A DNA stretch of 64,000 nt from Ruminococcus sp. AF46-10NS (GTDB taxonomy: Bacteria; Bacillota; Clostridia; Lachnospirales; Lachnospiraceae). The notes beneath the pieces were generated by a model. The model worked only from the letters and a program-made list of their open reading frames with translations, was not told the DNA's origin and made no database searches. Location: positions 22,316 to 86,315 of the forward strand of contig NZ_QRNF01000013.1 of NCBI RefSeq assembly GCF_003474435.1. The letters are read 5' to 3'. A program made the position numbers and the translations under genes. Numbering within the stretch: the first letter of the stretch is position 1; each line of letters opens with the position of its first letter. Of the stretch, positions 8,708-18,848 are shown in pieces.

Positions 8708-10780
8708 ATGAAATTAGTGATTGCAGAAAAGCCATCGGTTGCGATGGCACTGGCTTCCGTGCTTGGAGCCAGAACAAGAAAAGATGGCTACGTGGAGGGA
8801 AACGGTTATATCGTTTCCTGGTGCGTAGGACATCTAGTTGGATTATGTGATGCATCGGAATACGATGAAAAATATAAAAAATGGAGATATGATGATCTGC
8901 CGATTGTGCCAGAATGTTGGAAACATAAGGTATTGGAAGGTACGAAAAAGCAGTTTGGAATCTTAAAGAAACTTATGAGAGATTCCAAAGTAGATGAAGT
9001 GATCTGTGCCACTGATGCAGGACGTGAAGGTGAGCTGATCTTCCGTCTGGTGTATGAGCAGGCAGGATGTAAAAAGCCGATGAAGCGACTCTGGATCTCT
9101 TCCATGGAAGAACAGGCAATTAAAGATGGATTTGCGTCATTAAAAGACGGTTCGTGTTATGACAGTCTCTATCAGTCAGCTCTTTGCAGGGCAAAGGCTG
9201 ACTGGCTGGTGGGAATCAATGCGAGCCGTCTTTTTTCTGTTCTGTATAACCAGAATCTGAAAGTTGGAAGAGTACAGACACCAACACTTGCCATGATCGT
9301 GGATCGAAATCAGAAGATCAAGGAATTTACCAAAGAGAAATATTATATGGCTCATATCAAATTTGACGATATGGATGCGGTCACAGAGAATTTTCAGAAA
9401 AAAGAAGATGCAGATAAAGTGGCTGCAGAGTGTCAGGAGCGCATGTGCGAAGTGGAGAAGGATGATGTGAAAGAGAAAACGGTCCGCCCTCCGAAGCTTT
9501 ATGATCTGACCACCCTGCAGAGGGAAGCTAACAGAATGTTTGGCTATACCGCACAGCAGACATTGGATGCTGTGCAGGAGATGTATGAGCAGAAGCTTGT
9601 CACTTATCCGAGAACAGACAGCCAGTATCTGACAGATGAGATGGGAGAAAGTACAGAAACTCTGATTCAGATGTTATTTGGGAAAATGCCTTATGCTGAA
9701 GGTCTGGAATATCAACCGGACGTGAGTAAGGTATTAAATTCAAAGAAAGTATCCGATCACCATGCGATTATCCCAACCATGGAAGTAGCCAAAGCAGATA
9801 TTGGTGAACTGAAAGAACGAAGCCGCAAGATTTTGTATTTGATCAGTGCCAGGGTTCTGACAGCAACTGCAGATCCTTATATTTATGAGAGTCATAAATG
9901 TCAGATTACCTGCAATTATCATACGTTTTATCTCAATGCAAAGAAAACAAAACAGGAAGGGTTCAAGACAATTGAGAAAAAACTGAAACAGTTCTTTGGA
10001 ATCATTGCAGAAAAAGAAGAGCCGGAGTTGGATATCTGGGCAGGCAAGCATTATGGTCCCTGTGATTCTTTTGTATCGGAGCATTTTACACAGCCACCGA
10101 AACAGTACACAGAAGATACCCTGCTTTCTGCGATGGAACGTGCAGGGAATGAAGAGCTGACCGAAGATACAGAAAAGAAAGGACTTGGTACTCCTGCAAC
10201 AAGGGCAGCAATCATTGAAAAACTGATTCAGTCTGGCTTTGTGAAAAGGGAAAAGAAAAATCTGGTGCCGACAGATGATGGAAATGTGCTGATTACGGTT
10301 CTACCGGATGAGATTAAATCTCCGAAGATGACCGCAGAGTGGGAAATGGCATTGAATCATATTGCCCAGAATACAGAGACAGCAGATGAATTCCTAAATG
10401 GGATTACAGAGCTGATGCAGGAACTGGTTGCCAGGTATCAGGGGATTTCAGAAGAGAAGAAAAATCAGTTTCAGGGAAAGGCAAAAGGAGAAGTCATTGG
10501 CAAATGTCCCCGCTGTGGAGCAGATGTCAGGGAAGGAAAAGTAAATTTTTACTGTTCTGACCGGAAATGTGCTTTTACCTTATGGAAAAATGATAAATTT
10601 CTTGCAAGCCAGGGAAAAAAGATGGATAAGGTGGCAGCAAAGAAGTTCCTGTCTAAAGGAAAAATCCATTATAAGGATCTGGTATCAAGAAAAACAGGGA
10701 GACAGTATGAAGCAACTGTGGAGATGGTCGATCCCGGAGAGGGAAATGTACAGTTCAATCTTATTTTTCCACAACGATAA
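8708..10780 (+). CDS. topB: DNA topoisomerase III
   Basis: A 690-residue type IA topoisomerase. It cuts one DNA strand and passes another, and is probably used for element DNA processing or transfer. The TOPRIM start MKLVIAEKPSVAMAL and the DAGREGEL motif (about residue 102) are present, as is the active-site Tyr in VTYPRTDSQYLT (about residue 299). A C-terminal zinc-ribbon-like block has Cys pairs CPRCGAD and CSDRKC (about residue 600). The ATG directly follows the TAA of the DUF4366 gene, suggesting coupled translation. topB is a standard member of Tn1549-type ICEs. Confidence 0.92.
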   Translation: MKLVIAEKPSVAMALASVLGARTRKDGYVEGNGYIVSWCVGHLVGLCDASEYDEKYKKWRYDDLPIVPECWKHKVLEGTKKQFGILKKLMRDSKVDEVICATDAGREGELIFRLVYEQAGCKKPMKRLWISSMEEQAIKDGFASLKDGSCYDSLYQSALCRAKADWLVGINASRLFSVLYNQNLKVGRVQTPTLAMIVDRNQKIKEFTKEKYYMAHIKFDDMDAVTENFQKKEDADKVAAECQERMCEVEKDDVKEKTVRPPKLYDLTTLQREANRMFGYTAQQTLDAVQEMYEQKLVTYPRTDSQYLTDEMGESTETLIQMLFGKMPYAEGLEYQPDVSKVLNSKKVSDHHAIIPTMEVAKADIGELKERSRKILYLISARVLTATADPYIYESHKCQITCNYHTFYLNAKKTKQEGFKTIEKKLKQFFGIIAEKEEPELDIWAGKHYGPCDSFVSEHFTQPPKQYTEDTLLSAMERAGNEELTEDTEKKGLGTPATRAAIIEKLIQSGFVKREKKNLVPTDDGNVLITVLPDEIKSPKMTAEWEMALNHIAQNTETADEFLNGITELMQELVARYQGISEEKKNQFQGKAKGEVIGKCPRCGADVREGKVNFYCSDRKCAFTLWKNDKFLASQGKKMDKVAAKKFLSKGKIHYKDLVSRKTGRQYEATVEMVDPGEGNVQFNLIFPQR

Positions 10781-10791
10781 GTAGTGTATTG

Positions 10792-10817
10792 CAGGCAGTC
10801 TAAGGACTGTCTGTTTT
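10792..10817 (+). terminator. Rho-independent terminator after topB
   Basis: Stem CAGGCAGTC / GACTGTCTG (one G-T pair) with loop TAAG, followed by TTTTAA. It sits 11 bases after the topB stop and before the adhesin gene, so it probably separates the transfer operon from the adhesin. Confidence 0.6.
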
Positions 10818-10848
10818 AATACAAATATATGAAAGAGAGGACCTTAGC

Positions 10849-13800
10849 ATGAAGAAAAAAGGTAATTTTAGAAAAGTAGTATCTGGCTTGCTGGCAGGCA
10901 TGACAATGCTTAGTACAGTGCTGTCTCCGATGACGGCATATGCAGCGGAGATCCAGCCAGAGGAAAAACCTCCACTTTATGAGGAAGTGAAAGACCTTCT
11001 GGATGAAGATGAGGTGGTGACTGCCAAAGATTATGAAATTGAAACAGGCAGTGTATTTGATGTGAAATCAGATTACACGGGACTGGAAATCAAGGATGAT
11101 AACAAGGTCAAAGTCACATTTGAGGAAGCAAAGAATGACAAGGATGAGGATTTTACGACAGATCATGCGGACACTTACAAAGCGGTCTATTATGTGGAAC
11201 CGGTAAATCAAGAGCATCCGAAGTACCAGATCAGCCGAAAACTGATTGTGCGTGAGAAAGCAACAGAAGCTCAGACTGAAACTGCAGGGAGTGAAGCAGT
11301 GACCGAATCAGAAACCGCTGGCAGTGAACAGCAGACAGAGGAAGCGGAGGATTCAGAAGCAGACTCGGAGATTACCGATATTGACGCTGATGAATTTGAT
11401 GATTTAGTAGAGCAGGCACAGAATCAGGATACCTATGATGAAGAATCAGGGTTAGAGCTTCATGATGTTTTGGAACAGGCAGGAGACGAAGGTGTGGATC
11501 TTGATGCTATGGAAGAGGGAGAGATTGCAACATTTGAAGCAGTTTCAGCTTATTCAGCAAGAAGTACACAGCAGGTAACAATTGAAAAAGGACCACTGTA
11601 TAGATATGCAGATTATAATCTTGGAACCTATCTGACAGAGCCGTACTATATCAGCTACGGAAACGTCAGAGCAATTGCGTATTGTGTACAGCCAGCTAAG
11701 CCAGGACCTGGATCTGGAAATTATACAATTACAAAGATTGGAGACAATCAGGCGTTAGCAAAAGTGTGTTATTACGGCACAGATGCCGCAGGGAGCGAAA
11801 GCTTTTTTGCGAATAAACACACGGATTTTTCAGAAGGAAAAAGATTCATCATCATTCACATGGCTGCATCATATGCCAACGGAAGCAGTGATGCATTTTA
11901 CGGAACCAATGCTACAGGAGAGGCTTTGGCAAAAGAACTCTATAATTATTGTGTGAATAAGCCGGAAATACCAGATGTAGCGATGTCATTTTCAAAGCCG
12001 GATGTAAAAGCTTATGTAGATAGAAATGTTCAGAGAACGGAGAACATTAAGTTCAACGCATCTTCCCAGCAGAAAATCACAATGGACTTACCAAAAGGAG
12101 TAAAGCTCCATAATGTATCTACTGGAACCGTAAGTGCGGCAGGTGCAAGCGTAACAATTGGAGGAGGAACCACGTTTTATCTCTCAGCTCCTCTGACACA
12201 GACAAGAGATGTAAGTGATACTTTTTCTGCAAAAATGAAGGGAAGTATTACAAAAGATTATTCAGCATATAAATTGACTACGAATGCAAGTGTTCAGGAT
12301 CTGGCATTTGTATTTGGAGAAGGTGTTGCTGATGAAAAATATGTAAGCTTAAAGGTGTCATGGATTGAACAGGCTACGATCGAAATCGTAAAGAAAGACG
12401 ATACAGCGAATGTCAATCTTGCAGGTGCAGTATTTGGCGTTTACAGCGATGAGGCTTGTACAAAGCTGATCACTCAGATGCCTGCAACAGATAAGAATGG
12501 AAAATCCTCTGTTACGATTATCAAGACACAGGATACCGTTTATCTGAAAGAAATCACAGCACCACAGGGATATGTAGTAAATGCAACGGCAACAAATGTA
12601 AAACTGGTAGCAAGTAAGACCTCAGCTGTAACCGTGGAAAATAAGGAGCAGCTTGCAGAGCTTACTGTTTATAAAGAAGGTCAGGTGCTTACCGGAGCAG
12701 AAGTCAGTGAGAGTGGAACCGTATTCCATTATGAGAACCGCAGACAAAAAAATGCTGTTTACAACGTGTATGCCGGAGCAGATATTGTGACTGCGTATGG
12801 TACAAAAGTGTACAGCAAAGGTGATCTGGTGAAAGAAAATCTGACAACAGGTGAGAATGGCTCTGTTACCCTGAAGAATCTCCATCTAGGAACTTATGTG
12901 GTAAAAGAAGCAAAAGCACCGGACAACTTCTATAATGGCGGCGAAGAAAAGACAGTGACGCTGACTTATGCCGGACAGAATAAAGAAGTTGTATTTGCGG
13001 ATGTCACCTTCAACAATGAGCGTCAGAAAGCAGAAGTCACTGTAGTAAAACAGGATAAAGATACAAAGAAACCGCTGGAAGGTGGTATTTTCGCCCTGTA
13101 TGCGGCAGACGATATCAAAAATGCAGATGGTGTAGTTGTTGTAAAGAAAGGCACCCTGATTGAGAAAGCCACTACCGGTGAGGATGGAAAGGCAAAATTC
13201 ACAGCAGATCTGCCTATCAATCATTCCTATTCCGTAAAAGAAGACCAGGCACCAGAAGGCTATGTAAGAAATACAGAAGACGTGTATACGTTCAAGTTCT
13301 CTTACACCAATGATAAAGAAGCAACCGTATCTTTCGCCCATACCTTCAGCAATGACCGTGTGACAGCAAAAATCAATTTATTCAAAGTTGATAAAGAAAC
13401 AGGAAAAGCCGTTCCGCAGGGCGATGCAACACTGAAAGGTGCAGTCTACGGATTATATGCCCGTGAAGATATCGTGCATCCGGATGGAGCAACCGGTGTG
13501 ATTTATAAAGCAGGGGAACAGGTGGCTTCTCTTACAACGGATGAAAAAGGACAGGCTTCTGTAGATGGCTTATATCTTGGCAAATATTACGTCAAGGAGA
13601 TCACACCACCGACCGGATACCTGGCAGATACAGAAGAACATGATCTTGAATGTAGTTATGAAGGTGATATGACTGCAGAAGTAAAAAGAGAATGCATTTC
13701 CAGTGAACAGGTGATCAAGCAGCCGTTCCAGATTATCAAAGCAGCCAACAATGGAAAGACCGATGCAGATCTGTTATCCGGAGCCGGATTTACAGTTTAT

Positions 13801-16800
13801 CTGAAATCTTCCCTTACAAAGAAAGCAGATGGAAGCTATGATTTTGATTCTGCTAAACCAGTAGTGAGTGGAGAAAACGGAGCTACTGAGATTTTTACAG
13901 ATGAAAAAGGTTATGCCTGCAGTATTCCATTACCATTTGGAAGCTATATTGTCCGTGAAACAACAACACCACACAATTACAAGCCAGTCGATGATTTTGA
14001 AGTGAATATCACAGAGAACCATCCGAATGAGCCACAGATCTGGCGTGTGCTTCTGGACAAAGAGTTCAAGGCAAAATTGAAAATTGTGAAAAAAGACGAT
14101 GAAACAAAGAAATCCGTCCTGATTGCAGGAACAGAATTTAAGGTATATGACCTGGATAACAAAAAATACGTGGAGCAGGTAACTACTTATCCTGTGACAA
14201 CCACACACAAGTCCTATTTTACAGACAGTCAGGGTTATCTGATCATGCCAAAGAACCTGAAAATCGGACATTACCGGATTGAGGAAGTCAACGCACCGGA
14301 AGGGTACACAATCAACAAGAATTATATGGAGATTGCTGTTGATGCAAACACTGCTTATCAGATGGATTCAGAAAGCGGCGATGCCATTATCACAGTTGAT
14401 TACGAGAATCATCCGGTAAAAGGAAAGCTGACGATCTATAAAAAAGGTGAGATGCTGAGTGGATTCAAAAAGGATTTTGTTTATGAAGAAAAATATCTGA
14501 AAGGTGCAGAGTTTAACGTCTATGCAGCGGAAAATATCTACACACCGGATTATCAGAAAGATGAAAATGGAAACAGACAGCTGATTTATGCAAAAGATGC
14601 TCTGGTAACAACGGTAACGACCGGGGAAGACGGAAAAGCAGTTGCAGATAACCTGCCGCTTGGTTCTTACTATGTGGTAGAAAAAACAGCACCGGAAGGA
14701 TTTGTTCTGAACCATGACAGATCGGATGTAGCATTTGTCTATGCAGATCAGGATACACCTGTGATCGAACAGGAAGTGACTGTTGGTGATGACAGACAGA
14801 AAGTTGCAATCCAGGTAGAAAAACAGGATGCAGAAAACGGAGCAACGGTAGAAGGTGCAGTCTTTGGCATTTATAACAAAGATGATATCAAAGCAGAAGG
14901 CAAAGTCATTGTCAACGCTGATACCCTGTTACAGGAAATGACTTCTGATAAAGATGGAATTGCTTCCTGTACGCTGGATCTGCCACTCGGACAGTATTAT
15001 GTAAAAGAGTTAAAGGCACCGGCAGGATTCGTTTCTTCCGATGAAGTTCTGAATCTGGATGCTTCTTATCAGGGACAGGACGTGAAGACAGTAAAACTGA
15101 AAACAGTGAAGAAGAATCAGCCGACAACGGTTGAAATTACAAAATCAGATGTGACAACAGGTGTGGAACTGGATGGAGCAAAACTCACCGTTCTTGATAG
15201 AGAGGGGAATGTCGTAGATCAGTGGACTTCTGTAAAAGACCAGCCACATGTGATTAAACGACTGACCGTTGGGGAGGAATATACCCTTCGTGAAGAAATC
15301 GCACCGTATGGATATCTGAAAGCAACGGATGTGAAGTTCACACTGGAAGATACCGCAGAGATTCAGAAGGTAGAGATGAAAGATGAAGTGCCGACAGGAC
15401 TTTTAATCATCAACAAAAATGGAGAATTTTTGGATAAAGTGACACTTCTGGACAATGTAAAAGGCACTGTGGAGCATCTCTTCGAATATGTAACCGGAAG
15501 CCTTACAGATGTGACTTTCGATGTATTTGCTGCGGAAGATATCAAAGCGGCAGATGGTGTCAGCAAAGATTATTACAAAGCAGATGAAAAAGTAGGAACT
15601 ATTACTACAGATTCCAATGGTATTGCACAGATGGATAATCTCCCGGCAGGCAAATACTATGTGAAAGAAGTTAAAACTGCCCATGGCTATGTATTGGATG
15701 GAGAACCGAGATATGTTGATCTTTCCTACCGTGATCAGGACACACCGGTAATCACTTATGATGAAAAATGGCAGAATACCCGTCAGAAAGTAAAGGTTAC
15801 TGTTCTGAAGAAAGAAAAAGATACAGACCGTGTTCTTGCAGGCGGCGTCTTCGGCCTTTATACCAGTGAAGATATCAAAAATGTAAACGGAGATGTGTTG
15901 CTTGAGAAAGATTCCCTCATCGAGCAGAAAGCAACCGATGAGAAAGGACAGATCACTTTTGCGGCAGATCTTCCAGTAGATGGAAAATATTATGTAAAAG
16001 AGAACAGTGCACCGGACGGATTTGTGACAACGGAAGAAGTGCAGGAGTTTACCTTTGAATATGCCGGAGAAGATCAGGCAGAAGTAAGCTATGATTTTAC
16101 GTTTGAAAATCAGCCGACCACAGTGGAACTGACAAAAACAGACCTGACCACAGGCAAAGAACTTCCAGGTGCACACCTGAAAGTGACGGATGCAGATGGA
16201 AATGTTGTGGATGAATGGACTTCTACAGAAGAATCTCATGTGATCAAAGAACTTGTTGTAGGTAATGAGTATACCATGACGGAAACAAAACCGGCAGACG
16301 GATATGTTACTGCAGAGAGCATTACCTTTACGGTTGAGAATACAGCTGAGATTCAGAAGCATGAGATGAAAGATGATGTGACCAAGGTTCAGATCAGCAA
16401 GACAGATATCACAGGAGATACAGAGATTCCTGGTGCAAAACTAACGATTCTTGATAAGGACGATCAGGTAGTAGAGAGCTGGACTTCCACAGAGGAGGCA
16501 CACTATATTGAAAAACTGCCAATTGGTAGATACACCTTACGAGAGGAACAGGCACCAAAAGGATATCTTCTGACATCGGATGTGACATTTGAGGTGAAGG
16601 ATACTGGAGAAATCCAGAAAGTGGTTATGAAAGATGATACTGCCAAGGGAAAAGTCATTCTCAATAAGACAGATAAATCATCTGGGGAACCGCTGAAAGG
16701 AGTAGAATTTGAATTCCGTGACAGCAAAGGAAAGGTCCTGGAAACCTTAAAAACAGATGCTGCCGGTCATGCCGAGAGTAAGCTGTATGAGATTGCCGCA

Positions 16801-17145
16801 TTCAAGAACGGCAAATATGATACAGCAATCAAGTATTATCTGGTGGAGACAAAAACACTGGATGGATACACACTGGATCAGACCAAGCATGAAGTGACAT
16901 TTGCCTACGCAGACGACAGTACGCCGGTTGTAGAAGTTACTTTCAATCTGACAAATGAGAAACCGGAAGTTCCGGAAACACCAAGCACACCAGATGTGCC
17001 GCAGTCCCATGAAGAGACGAAGGTATCAGATGCACCGAAGACAGGAGATAACACAAATATCTGGCTGCCGATTCTGCTTCTGCTTATCTCTGCCGGAGGC
17101 ATGGCAGGACTTTATATCAGCAGAAAGAAAATCAGAAAACAGTAA
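10849..17145 (+). CDS. Large Cna-B repeat (SpaA-like) surface adhesin with C-terminal anchor
   Basis: A 2098-residue cell-surface protein. Signal peptide at residues 1-33 (cleavage near AYAAE), acidic spacer to about 240, then a domain at about 250-400 (AIAYCVQP, Cys near 279) resembling thioester (TQXA) adhesin domains; the partner Gln is not clear. From about 510 to the end I count roughly 14 Cna-B-like repeats, each opening with a Lys strand (KKDD, KQDKDT, KTDLTT) and many closing with YYVKE..AP.GY, where Lys-Glu-Asn isopeptide bonds form in this family. It ends DAPKTGDN, a hydrophobic helix and RKKIRKQ, a sortase signal with APKTG instead of LPXTG. Likely aids cell contact during mating or host colonisation. 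Confidence 0.85.
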   Translation: MKKKGNFRKVVSGLLAGMTMLSTVLSPMTAYAAEIQPEEKPPLYEEVKDLLDEDEVVTAKDYEIETGSVFDVKSDYTGLEIKDDNKVKVTFEEAKNDKDEDFTTDHADTYKAVYYVEPVNQEHPKYQISRKLIVREKATEAQTETAGSEAVTESETAGSEQQTEEAEDSEADSEITDIDADEFDDLVEQAQNQDTYDEESGLELHDVLEQAGDEGVDLDAMEEGEIATFEAVSAYSARSTQQVTIEKGPLYRYADYNLGTYLTEPYYISYGNVRAIAYCVQPAKPGPGSGNYTITKIGDNQALAKVCYYGTDAAGSESFFANKHTDFSEGKRFIIIHMAASYANGSSDAFYGTNATGEALAKELYNYCVNKPEIPDVAMSFSKPDVKAYVDRNVQRTENIKFNASSQQKITMDLPKGVKLHNVSTGTVSAAGASVTIGGGTTFYLSAPLTQTRDVSDTFSAKMKGSITKDYSAYKLTTNASVQDLAFVFGEGVADEKYVSLKVSWIEQATIEIVKKDDTANVNLAGAVFGVYSDEACTKLITQMPATDKNGKSSVTIIKTQDTVYLKEITAPQGYVVNATATNVKLVASKTSAVTVENKEQLAELTVYKEGQVLTGAEVSESGTVFHYENRRQKNAVYNVYAGADIVTAYGTKVYSKGDLVKENLTTGENGSVTLKNLHLGTYVVKEAKAPDNFYNGGEEKTVTLTYAGQNKEVVFADVTFNNERQKAEVTVVKQDKDTKKPLEGGIFALYAADDIKNADGVVVVKKGTLIEKATTGEDGKAKFTADLPINHSYSVKEDQAPEGYVRNTEDVYTFKFSYTNDKEATVSFAHTFSNDRVTAKINLFKVDKETGKAVPQGDATLKGAVYGLYAREDIVHPDGATGVIYKAGEQVASLTTDEKGQASVDGLYLGKYYVKEITPPTGYLADTEEHDLECSYEGDMTAEVKRECISSEQVIKQPFQIIKAANNGKTDADLLSGAGFTVYLKSSLTKKADGSYDFDSAKPVVSGENGATEIFTDEKGYACSIPLPFGSYIVRETTTPHNYKPVDDFEVNITENHPNEPQIWRVLLDKEFKAKLKIVKKDDETKKSVLIAGTEFKVYDLDNKKYVEQVTTYPVTTTHKSYFTDSQGYLIMPKNLKIGHYRIEEVNAPEGYTINKNYMEIAVDANTAYQMDSESGDAIITVDYENHPVKGKLTIYKKGEMLSGFKKDFVYEEKYLKGAEFNVYAAENIYTPDYQKDENGNRQLIYAKDALVTTVTTGEDGKAVADNLPLGSYYVVEKTAPEGFVLNHDRSDVAFVYADQDTPVIEQEVTVGDDRQKVAIQVEKQDAENGATVEGAVFGIYNKDDIKAEGKVIVNADTLLQEMTSDKDGIASCTLDLPLGQYYVKELKAPAGFVSSDEVLNLDASYQGQDVKTVKLKTVKKNQPTTVEITKSDVTTGVELDGAKLTVLDREGNVVDQWTSVKDQPHVIKRLTVGEEYTLREEIAPYGYLKATDVKFTLEDTAEIQKVEMKDEVPTGLLIINKNGEFLDKVTLLDNVKGTVEHLFEYVTGSLTDVTFDVFAAEDIKAADGVSKDYYKADEKVGTITTDSNGIAQMDNLPAGKYYVKEVKTAHGYVLDGEPRYVDLSYRDQDTPVITYDEKWQNTRQKVKVTVLKKEKDTDRVLAGGVFGLYTSEDIKNVNGDVLLEKDSLIEQKATDEKGQITFAADLPVDGKYYVKENSAPDGFVTTEEVQEFTFEYAGEDQAEVSYDFTFENQPTTVELTKTDLTTGKELPGAHLKVTDADGNVVDEWTSTEESHVIKELVVGNEYTMTETKPADGYVTAESITFTVENTAEIQKHEMKDDVTKVQISKTDITGDTEIPGAKLTILDKDDQVVESWTSTEEAHYIEKLPIGRYTLREEQAPKGYLLTSDVTFEVKDTGEIQKVVMKDDTAKGKVILNKTDKSSGEPLKGVEFEFRDSKGKVLETLKTDAAGHAESKLYEIAAFKNGKYDTAIKYYLVETKTLDGYTLDQTKHEVTFAYADDSTPVVEVTFNLTNEKPEVPETPSTPDVPQSHEETKVSDAPKTGDNTNIWLPILLLLISAGGMAGLYISRKKIRKQ

Positions 17146-17153
17146 TCCTCAGT

Positions 17154-17182
17154 AAAGGGGGCCCTGAATCAGGCTCCCTTTA
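17154..17182 (+). terminator. Terminator after the adhesin gene; near-copy of the IS4 target site
   Basis: AAAGGGGGCC and GGCTCCCTTT flank CTGAATCA and form a hairpin nine bases after the adhesin stop. A closely related sequence (on the other strand) occurs at 49579-49597 joined to 51162-51172, where an IS4-family element has inserted. The two sites look like a dispersed terminator-type repeat of this element. Confidence 0.6.
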
Positions 17183-17216
17183 AAATACAAAAATTCACAG
17201 AAAGGGACAGAAAAAT

Positions 17217-17357
17217 ATGATGAAAACAATGGAAAAGAGACAGGAAGCAAGAAAGAACCAGGAGAGAACTTTAAAAAGAATGATGGCTTATCAGAAAAAA
17301 GCCGAGCAGATGGTCAGCAGGAAAAGAATGAACCATCACATGATCAGAAAGGGGTAA
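17217..17357 (+). CDS. Small basic protein of unknown function
   Basis: A 46-residue gene beginning MMKTMEKRQEARKNQERTLK and ending MIRKG. It is strongly basic, predicted all-helical, and lacks a membrane segment. GAAAGGGAC lies upstream and the next gene starts 6 bases after its stop. It belongs to no family I recognise; the position upstream of the DUF5688 gene is its only context. Confidence 0.45.
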   Translation: MMKTMEKRQEARKNQERTLKRMMAYQKKAEQMVSRKRMNHHMIRKG

Positions 17358-17363
17358 AAGCGT

Positions 17364-18464
17364 ATGATGAACAGAAAAGAATTTTATGAATATGTCAAAG
17401 ATAATGTAAAAGACTATTTGCCGGATTCATATCAGAATGGAGAAATCCGTATTGAAGAAGTTGCAAAAAATAATGGATTAAGGTTGACTGGCATTTCAAT
17501 TCCACAGGGTGATCAAAGAGCTGTGCCGATGGTATATCTGGATTCTCTTTATATGGAATATGTCAATGGAAAAAATCTGGATTCCTGTGTGGGTGATGTG
17601 GCAGATATGCGTATTGAAGTGCAGGACAAAGCGGCATTTATCAATATGGGTCTTCCGGATATTTTGGATTATGAAAAAATGAAGGACAAATTACAGGTGA
17701 GAATCTGTGACCGGGAATGGAATGAAGAACGCCTGGCTGATAAAGTTGTTACCGAACATGGAGATTTTGCAGCATATTACGCAGTGAATGTGGAAGAAAA
17801 CGAGGGAGGAATTGGTAGTATTCCGGTTACTGTCAATCTTATGAATGAATGGGGTGTGACAGCAGAACAAATCCAGGCAGATGCAGTGGCGGCAGACAGA
17901 AATCGTGGTGTTGTTTTGATGGACATGAATGAAATGATAAAATCCATGATTTTTGGTGAAGAAGCAGAAAATCTTTTGAATGAAAAACTGAATGTTGAAG
18001 CAATGGAAAATCCAATGTTCTGTCTTTCAAATGCACAAAAAATGAATGGTGCATCACTGTTACTGCAGGAAGATATTCGTAAGCAGATCGGTGAATGCCT
18101 GGGAAGTGATTATTTTGTTCTTCCCTCTTCAATTCATGAGGTGCTGATTCTTCCTGATAACGGAATGTTTGAAGTACCGGAATTAAATGCCATGGTACAG
18201 GAAGTCAATGAGACGCAGGTAGAGAGGCAGGAACAGCTTTCGGATAAGGTTCAGTTCTGTGATGGAAAGACAGCAGTTATGGAAAATGCCGAACGCAGGG
18301 AAGCACGTCTGGAGAAAGAAAAAGCAGCAGAAAAAGCAACTGGGAGAACAGAAGCAAAAGGTGGAATCCATGGAAAACTGGAGAAAGCCAAGGCGGAGAT
18401 CAAAGCAAAAGGGACAGATACAATCCCAAAGAATAGGGCGAAAGACCTTGCCTCAGTATTATAA
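17364..18464 (+). CDS. DUF5688 family protein
   Basis: A 366-residue soluble protein opening MMNRKEFYEYVKDNVKDYLP, with the pattern of DUF5688 proteins (early GLRLTGI..P.. and a following YL..LY..Y). These are common ICE backbone proteins of Clostridia with no known role. The last 90 residues are a charged, coiled-coil-like tail (AERREARLEKEKAAEKATGR). AAAGGGG lies before ATG 17364. It is followed by a short hairpin (GGACTG...CAGTCC, 18489-18506) and then another small gene of the same operon. Confidence 0.65.
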   Translation: MMNRKEFYEYVKDNVKDYLPDSYQNGEIRIEEVAKNNGLRLTGISIPQGDQRAVPMVYLDSLYMEYVNGKNLDSCVGDVADMRIEVQDKAAFINMGLPDILDYEKMKDKLQVRICDREWNEERLADKVVTEHGDFAAYYAVNVEENEGGIGSIPVTVNLMNEWGVTAEQIQADAVAADRNRGVVLMDMNEMIKSMIFGEEAENLLNEKLNVEAMENPMFCLSNAQKMNGASLLLQEDIRKQIGECLGSDYFVLPSSIHEVLILPDNGMFEVPELNAMVQEVNETQVERQEQLSDKVQFCDGKTAVMENAERREARLEKEKAAEKATGRTEAKGGIHGKLEKAKAEIKAKGTDTIPKNRAKDLASVL

Positions 18465-18536
18465 CGAGAAATAACGATGATTTTGAGGGGACTGTGTGAG
18501 CAGTCCCTAATTTATGAAGATGGAGGAGAAAAGAAT

Positions 18537-18845
18537 ATGGACTGGTGTTTATATGGTGATGATAAAAGAAAGGAAATGGATAGAGATTTAAAACCGGAAT
18601 ATCTTTTGGATGACTTACGGAGATATCAGGATGTATTTGGTGAAGAATTTGGTGTAAAAGAGCTTCTTATGCTGGAGGATATCCGGGTAAAGGCTATGAT
18701 TGCCGGAGCACTTGCAGATATGCCGGAATTTCTTATTGATCAGATTGGAAAAGCAAGTAACAGTAGTAATTTTCCTTCTATGACAAGGGCAATGGAACGG
18801 ATTGCCGATGTTGTAGAAGAAAAGTGGGAAGAAGAAAGGGAGTAA
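18537..18845 (+). CDS. Small acidic helical protein of unknown function
   Basis: A 102-residue protein (MDWCLYGDDKRKEMDRDLKP...) rich in Asp and Glu. The start ATG 18537 follows TGGAGGAG; an upstream in-frame ATG at 18477 would run through a hairpin and lacks a ribosome site. The stop is 3 bases before the methylase/helicase gene, so the two are coupled. No family recognised; similar small ORFs occur at this place in related ICEs. Confidence 0.5.
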   Translation: MDWCLYGDDKRKEMDRDLKPEYLLDDLRRYQDVFGEEFGVKELLMLEDIRVKAMIAGALADMPEFLIDQIGKASNSSNFPSMTRAMERIADVVEEKWEEERE

Positions 18846-18848
18846 CAG

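Noticed and set aside
15403..16362. A 319-residue minus-strand open frame
   Set aside because: It is a shadow of the Cna-B repeats on the plus strand; composition is rich in Phe, Ile and Cys, as typical of antisense frames.
12372..16970. Regular repeats that might suggest a CRISPR array
   Set aside because: The repeats are about 80-100 codons long, in frame and diverged; they are protein domains, not short spacer-repeat units.
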